A stretch of 64,000 nucleotides of DNA from Hemerocallis citrina (taxonomy: Eukaryota; Streptophyta; Magnoliopsida; Asparagales; Asphodelaceae), in the NCBI GenBank assembly GCA_017893485.1, contig CM030361.1, forward strand, positions 304,878,822 to 304,942,821, written 5' to 3'. The position numbers were made by a program, and so were the translations under genes. The notes beneath the pieces were generated by a model that worked only from the letters and a program-made list of their open reading frames with translations, was not told where the DNA came from and made no database searches. Positions 57,836-64,000 of the stretch are shown piece by piece; the first letter of the stretch is position 1, and each line of letters opens with the position of its first letter.

Positions 57836-60800
57836 AACTCAGATATCCTCAACTGCATCGAAGTATACAGTAGGGCGTTCTCCTTGACTGCCCGATTGAA
57901 ACGACGATCTGATGATTGGGTTCAGACGGTGATTGTCGTTTACGGACCAAATGTGGCTGCAGATCGAGAAGCTTTCTGGCAAGAGCTTGTTGATATCAGA
58001 CAACGGTGGTCGGGAGCTTGGATTGTGGGGGGGGATTTCAACATCACCAGATTTGCTTTCGAGCACAAAGGAAGAGGCTCCAGCGACAGACACAGAGAGG
58101 AGTTCAATAGAGTGATAACGGTTCTGGAACTGATCGATATCCCAATTAATGACAGACTATTCATGTGGTCTAATATGCAAGCGACTCCAGTGATGGCCAA
58201 GTTAGATAGGATATTGGTGTCGATGGATTGGGAAGCTAAATTCCCATTAGCTACTGCCAGATCTATCCCTAAACCCACATCAGATCATACCCCGATCCTT
58301 CTCGATGTGGGGGTCTGCGGAACTCATAGGTCACGGAAATTCAGATTTGAGAAAGCCTGGCTGGAAATTCAGATATTTCACCACATGGTGATGGAGAATT
58401 GGGTGCTCCCAACTGCTAGTAGAGACGCTGCATCACGATGGTGCAAAAAAATCCGCAGATTGAGAAAGCGACTGCACAGATGGAATCGGTCCAGATTCTC
58501 GACCATCTGGCATGCAAAGGATTCCTTTCTAGAAGGAATTGACGAACTAGAAAGGGTGGAAGAAATGAGAATCCTGTCACAAGAAGAAAGAAACAGGTTA
58601 CTTGAGCTTTGGGAAAATGTTGCCAATCTTTATAAGCTGGAAGAGATCAAATGGCAACAGAGGTCGAGGATTTTGTGGCTCAAAGAGGGAGATGCAAATA
58701 CGGCCTACTTCCACAGAGTGGCAAGCACAAGACGTAGATCCAATCTCGTCCTCTCCATTCAGACGGATTCCGGAATAGCACAAGACGAGAAGGTGATTGC
58801 CACAACCTTTCAGAATTATTACAAGGGCCTCTTTGGTAAGAAGAATGATTTCAGGATCCCCTTGAGGAAGGATTACTGGCAGGAATACCAGAATGATTCG
58901 GCGGAGTTCTTCTCCTCATTAGAGGAACCTTTTTCGGAGACGGAAGTGAAAAAGGCCATCGACCAAATGGGAGCGGATAAATCACCTGGGCCAGACGGCT
59001 TTCCAATGATATTCTTCTATGTATTCTGGGAAGAAATTAAAGGAGGCTTCATGGCACTGATGGAGGAATTTTTCCATAACAAGCTTAGATTGGGTATGTT
59101 CAATTTTGCGGAAGTTGTTTTGATTCCCGAAAGGGAGGAGTCTAAGTGCGTGGGGGATTTTAGACCTATTAGCCTCATTAATTGCTCGGCAAAGATTATC
59201 ACTAAGGTCTTAGCCATCCGTCTAGGGAATATTATGGATAGTATTATCAGCAAAACCCAAACAGGATTCAATAAGGGTAGATGCATCCTTGACTGTGTGG
59301 CCACGGCGGAACAAGTTATCCACTGCTGCCATGCGAGTAACTCTAAGACTTTCCTCCTAAAATTGGATTTTGAGAAAGCATACGACTCTGTCGACTGGGA
59401 GTGTTTGCTAGAAGCGCTCGGAGGGCGAGAATTTGGGGACAAATGGGTCAGATGGATCAAACAGTGTTTACAGACTAGTAAAACAGCTATATTAGTGAAT
59501 GGGCGGCCAGGTCCGTCGTTTCCGTGTAAGAAGGGTCCCCGGCAAGGGGACCCGTTATCCCCACTTCTATTCACCATTGTAGCAGATGTGCTAAGAGGAA
59601 TGCTTGAAAACTGTATGAGAGCAGGGTGGATTATGCCCGTGGCCAGCAGCACCTCTAATCAAGGGTGTACGATTCTACAGTATGCTGATGACACCTTTCT
59701 GTTTGGAAATGGGACCAGATAAAAAACAGTCTGCTTTAAAGGGGCCCTCTACTGTTTTGAAGCCTGGTCAGGATTTAGGATAAATTTCCACAAGAGTGCT
59801 CTGACCCCCATCACTCTTTTTGATAAAGAAGCTAGGGAACATGCCACTATACTAAACTGTATGATGAATGAGTTCCCAATCAAATATTTAGGGCTCCCAC
59901 TCAGACCAGGGAAGCTAACTAAGGCGGACTGGTTGCCGATTATAGATAGGGTGGAAGACAGATTGTCTGGCTGGAAAGGAAAATTGTTGTCACTAGGAGG
60001 CAGAGTGGTGCTCATTAATTCAGTACTGTCTAATCTGCCCATTTACTACATGTCCTTTTTTGAGCTACCAAAGTGGGTTATCCGAAGGATTGACCGAATC
60101 CGTAAACGATTCCTTTGGAAAGGGGCAGACTCGAACGGGGGGTTACCACCTGATCAAATGGAATATCGCTTGCATGAAGAAGAAACATGGAGGGCTAGGC
60201 ATCATTGACCTAAGAGATATGAATCTTGTCCTGTTGGGGAAATGGTGGTGGAAGGTTTTTCACCACAGCGGGGAAGGATGGCAGGACTTCATTCAGCCAT
60301 ACCTGAGAGGAAAAGGCACGAGAAACCTGGGCTTCCGAGTAGGGTCTAGAGTCTCGCGATTCTGGAAAGGTATTATCAAAGCTAGCAGGCCGTTCAATTC
60401 AGCTGTTATGTCTACTATCGGTAATGGGCGGTCCACCAGATTTTGGTGGGACAAATGGTGTGGTGCACATACCTTGAAGGTAACTTTTCCCGAGTTGTAT
60501 GACAATACGAATCGACCAAATATGTCTGTTGCCGAGGCTTGGAAGAAAGGAAATTGGAAGCCGTCGTTCCGAGGACCGCTTACCCCAAGGTTACATCAGC
60601 AACTGCTCGAACTACAAGCACACATCACATGGACCGGGATGAGATGCGTCCAAGGCCCAGATCAGATGCGATGGGGACTCGATCCTAAGGGAGCATTCTC
60701 AGTCAGCTCCCTATATCATCGGATTCACTATCGAGGTTGTAGACCCAGTTGGGCACAGGTGTTATGGAAGGCAAAAACACCTCTTAAAGTCAGAGTCTTC

Positions 60801-61283
60801 CTTTGGCTAGTACTCAATAATGTAATTCTCACCAGAGAGAACCTGGCCAAGAGACGATCCCAGATTGCGACCAACTGTGGATTCTGCAACATGCACACGG
60901 AGAACTTGAATCACCTTTTTATCCACTGTCCAAGGAGTAAGGCAACCAAGGTAGAGGTTTTACGAGCCCTAGAAACAAGTGACTACCCCTGCAAATATGA
61001 GGATCTGTGGGTTGGTCCCAAATTCGCAAAGATTCGCCATGAAATGAAGGATGTGTGGTATAATGCCATTGCGGCAACTACATGGGTGCCATGGCTAGAC
61101 AGAAATAAATTTTATTTTCGTGCTTCATGTAGTAGAATTTCTGGTAACCTTACTCATATCAGGCATCTTATTTCTTTTTGGGCTACAGCTGCCGCCACTG
61201 GAGCGAGAGGTAGGATCGCCAGAGTCTTCCAGGTGGAGGACTTTGACGATGAGGAGGTAGAGTTTGGACCGACACTGGACTGA
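57836..61283 (+). pseudogene. LINE ORF2, endonuclease rest, reverse transcriptase, zf-RVT
   Basis: Endonuclease: VVYGPN, WIVGGDFNITRF, LDRILVS and SDHTPIL. Linker: WLKEGDANTAYFHRVAS. RT: GADKSPGPDGFPMIF, FRPISLINCSAKIITKVLA, KLDFEKAYDSVDWE, GPRQGDPLSPLLF, and the catalytic LQYADDTFLF at about 59680-59705. A TAA stop at 59720 follows immediately, then IKYLGLPLRPGKLTKADWLP and KRFLWKG. At the G6 run 60137-60142 the frame shifts. Beyond it come KKKHGGLGIIDLRDMNLVLLG and the C-terminal zinc domain zf-RVT (PLKVRVFLWLVL ... CGFCNMHTENLNHLFIHC), with stop at 61283. The enzyme would nick DNA and reverse-transcribe LINE RNA at the target. Confidence 0.93.
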
Positions 61284-61528
61284 GGGCCGGAGTCAACTCA
61301 GTAGCTGCAATCGTTGATAGCTTGGTCTTGACCTACTGTACTTTTGCTTTTTGTATGGAGGATTTGACCCACCCCCCAGGGTTTTGTTAGGGGTCTATGT
61401 TTTATTTCCTGCACTGTTTTGTCTTTCCTGATTTGTACTTTTGTATCCTTTCCGGTCTCCCGGGGTTGTTTTATTAACGGCTTATTAATGAAACAGGGTG
61501 GCTTTATTCCACCTTTTACCTAAAAAAA
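61284..61528 (+). other. LINE 3' UTR and poly-A
   Basis: An apparent polyadenylation region (attaatgaaac near 61484) and a terminal A-run after acctt...taaaaaaaaa. Confidence 0.8.
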
Positions 61529-61539
61529 AACATATGTCA
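61529..61539. repeat. right TSD of the LINE
   Basis: aacatatgtca, matching 41181-41191. Its last seven bases are also the first bases of the repeat at 61535. Confidence 0.93.
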
Positions 61540-64000
61540 CGCCTCGCTTTCCAAAATACGGGGATACGAGCACGTGACATGGCCCAGCGAATGATTTTAA
61601 CATCATCCATAAGCTGTAGGATCGACTCAACATCATAACAAGAATATAACAAAATGTACACAACCACTCATGCATGAATAATTTATTAATCAACAGAAAA
61701 CAATTTGAAACAAAATAATAATATTCCAAATAGTTTTCAAATCTGAATCAAAAGATAAAACTCGGGACTATAAGCTCGTTACAAGATTCAAGTAGCAAAG
61801 AAATAAATAACTCAAAGAAAACAAATATTTTAAGCAAGTCCTTTCTCCAAACGAAGCTTAAAATGTCTGCTCACCAATTTCAGTAGGCAATTCATCTCCA
61901 AAGTCTGTATTTATAAATATAAAAAGGGAAAAAAATGGAGAAAACAAGATAAACACACTTAGCGCAAGTTAGGGCCGCAAATAGTACAAGCAAGGGTATG
62001 AAAACAAGTGCAAGAAATATGGAACAAGATTCGAAATCAAGAATGTATAACATAATATAATAGGTATGTAACAAGTAGGGGATTCAAGAAACTTGTTAGC
62101 AAAAAAGACAACTCAAGTGACAAGATTGGGTAACAAGTACTAGTAGTGGAACAAGTGGCTTATGAACATGTAATGGTATCAATCATCAAGTAACAAGTAT
62201 CACGTACAAGTGTCGAGTAACAAGTAACAAGTCTCATGTGTCAAGTTGTCAAGTACAAGTATCAAGTAGCAAGTATCAAGTATTATGCTCAAGTATCAAG
62301 TCTCATGTATCATGTAATCAAGTATCAAGTAAGCATGTATCATGTTCAAGTATCATGTATCAAGTCTTGTAGTTATTACTATCTAGGTAGCACTTCATGT
62401 GCCATCCTTTTATCACATGGTTGCTACAGTCAATGCAATTTCGTTTAGGCCTAGTGGTGGATTTTATAGGATGGTAAACTCAGGCATCAATATTCAATAA
62501 TGACCGATGACCGAATCAATCAAGATACTTTAGTCAGTAATCTACAATTAATCGATAACCGATATGACCGATAGACCGATATACCGATAGACCAATAGAC
62601 CAATAAATAGGGAAACACGGGCTCCTCCTCCGAGTAGACTTACCTATATTGTCTACTACTATGGTCTTTCCCTTAAACCCCAGCTTGTTATCATTTTATT
62701 AATAATCATGCAGGCATGAAAGTATGCAAAACAGGTCAAGTAAACATGGTCGAGAATATGGAACAAGTTTAAGATAATTGTAAAGCATATTCGAGGATTA
62801 ACACAATTTAAAATTATTAAGAACAACGAGAATTCCAAATCTGGACAGCATGACGTTGCTGCACCAAAAATGCGATTCCCATTGCTACAAGATAGAAAAT
62901 GTGGATCTGTCAGAAGATCTAAAAACTAGACTCCTGCCCGGTTCCAACGCATATAATTAAGATACATAAAAGTTGTGGTAACATGTGTCAAAATAGCAAA
63001 CTATACAGTATTTGTGTTCAGACAGAAATTGTAAACTGAGTTTATACATATAAAACAGGGTTAAAACATCATTAATTAATTCTAAAAAAATTAGGTAATG
63101 TTCTCTAGGGTGTCCAGTATCAGCATGCAAAATTTCAAGTCATTTACTTACTGGTAGCATAGTTAAAATAATTGTAAACTAAAAAGGTGCATCAGTTTTT
63201 GTGAATTTGCGACTACCGACACAGCAGCAGTAAAACTGCGATATCTCCTAGACAGTAACTCGGAATTCAAAAATTCTGGATGTTATCGGCAACTAAACAC
63301 TTAGGGCTACATTTCATATTCAGGACACAAGTTCAGATTTTGGTTTTATCGGGATCGAAACATCAAAACAAGACAGAAACAGAAACCAACTGAAACACTT
63401 TTTGTATGAAATGAGTCAAAATCTTACTAGTTGTGAACAAGTGTATCAACGAAGGGTTGTGACTCTTAGATCATGTAATATATAAGGTGAAACATGAGAT
63501 TATCCACGATTGATAAAGAGAAGTCACATTCACAGATTATTTACAGTATTTTCAAGAAAAAGCTTGTACTAGAAAATAAAATATACAAGAAGATACTTGC
63601 CTTTAGGACAACGTTAGATCCGATATATTGAGAATAACGGGATCGGAATCCCGGCAACACGGTGACGAGCAAACGATCACGATAATCACGATCGGGCACG
63701 GATCTCGATAATGATCAAGATCAAGCGAATCCAATGGTCGAGATAAAAAATAAAACATATAAGAAATAGAAGAGTACCAAAAGAGTAACTATACCATGAT
63801 TAACGATTGATGAATAAGAACAAAAAGTAGATCAAATGTTTAACTCACCAAGTAAAAGACGAACGAGACGATCAATGGCCGAGATCAAGTTGATCAACCA
63901 ATCGACGACCGAGATCGAAGATAGGGAAGATGATGATCAAATCCAACGGACGGCTCACAATCAAAGCCATGATCAAATACTCTAGGATCAAGATCAACAA
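61535..64000. repeat. large LTR-like repeat, copy 2 (tgtcacgcc family), cut by window end
   Basis: It begins tgtcacgcctcgc and parallels the repeat at 15588 block by block to about 63450. It contains a local array of caagta/tcaagt-type short repeats (62150-62370) and an accgata(t/g)accgata run (62540-62600). No protein is encoded. The TG start sits exactly at the old junction with copia #4, so it probably inserted into that copia. The right end is outside the window. Confidence 0.75.

Larger units (their letters stand above)
41192..61528 (+). mobile_element. L1-clade LINE, 5'-truncated, split by a Tat gypsy element
   Basis: LINE parts are 41192-44079 and 57836-61528 (57831-57835 is the gypsy TSD copy). 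It starts abruptly inside ORF1 at the zinc knuckles, so it is 5'-truncated. It ends in poly-A (about 61521-61530) next to the 11-bp TSD. ORF1 and ORF2 overlap by ATGA at 43864-43867. Without the gypsy it is about 6.58 kb. Stops and frameshifts show it is inactive. Confidence 0.95.

Noticed and set aside
62150..62450. Coding frame rich in Tyr/Gln/Val/Ser
   Set aside because: It is a translation of a short caagtatcaagt-type repeat in the large LTR-like sequence.

Overview
This window is plant nuclear DNA, almost certainly from an angiosperm and probably a eudicot. Evidence: plant-type Ty1/copia and Ty3/gypsy retrotransposons primed by tRNA-like PBS sites, a CACTA and a hAT DNA transposon, plant L1 and RTE LINEs, a tRNA-derived SINE, long (AT)n tracts, and one two-exon papain-family cysteine protease gene of the SAG12 type. 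There are no rRNA genes, no bacterial-style operons and no CRISPR. Apart from the protease gene, nearly everything recognisable is transposable-element (TE) DNA, much of it nested.

Layout, left to right. 1-4239: a decayed copia element on the minus strand, cut by the window edge, with its 5' LTR at 3577-4239. 5159-8337: a CACTA transposon with TAG target-site duplication (TSD). 8484-11055: a hAT transposon carrying a nested RTE LINE relic; its distal part is tandemly duplicated through 12348. 12526-36235: a second minus-strand copia, split by a fragmented Del/Tekay-like gypsy LTR (13417-32753) whose TSD tgtgc exactly rejoins the copia sequence. Inside that LTR are a large repeat (15588 onward), a candidate Helitron (18848-31197) carrying pieces of host genes (a PPR gene, a DUF627/inactive ubiquitin hydrolase-like gene and an unidentified one), a copia with 141-bp LTRs and perfect TSD (21437-26079), a probable solo LTR (26414-29290) and a MITE sitting inside an (AT)n tract (31572-31745).

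36649-37905 is the cysteine protease gene, minus strand, with a TATA box and one intron, but with a frameshift in exon 1. 38000-39995 is TE-poor apart from a SINE. 39996-41191 is the 3' end of a fourth copia. It abuts a large LTR-like repeat (61535-64000) through a junction that was later hit by a 5'-truncated L1-type LINE (41192-61528, TSD aacatatgtca). That LINE was in turn split by a 13.75-kb Tat-lineage gypsy element (44080-57830).

The Tat element is the most interesting object. Its sense gag-pol (minus strand) is broken by two gag frameshifts, a 29-bp tandem duplication in pol and a Glu-to-Lys change at the expected integrase catalytic Glu. Its antisense gene (47193-49447, plus strand), by contrast, keeps an intact 692-codon open frame across two introns with consensus splice sites. 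It encodes a protein of the 'putative gypsy-type transposon' (Transposase_28, PF04195) type with a coiled-coil C-terminus. Two tandem-repeat arrays flank this antisense unit: one with a 263/238-bp alternating (501-bp) period, the other with a 113-bp period.
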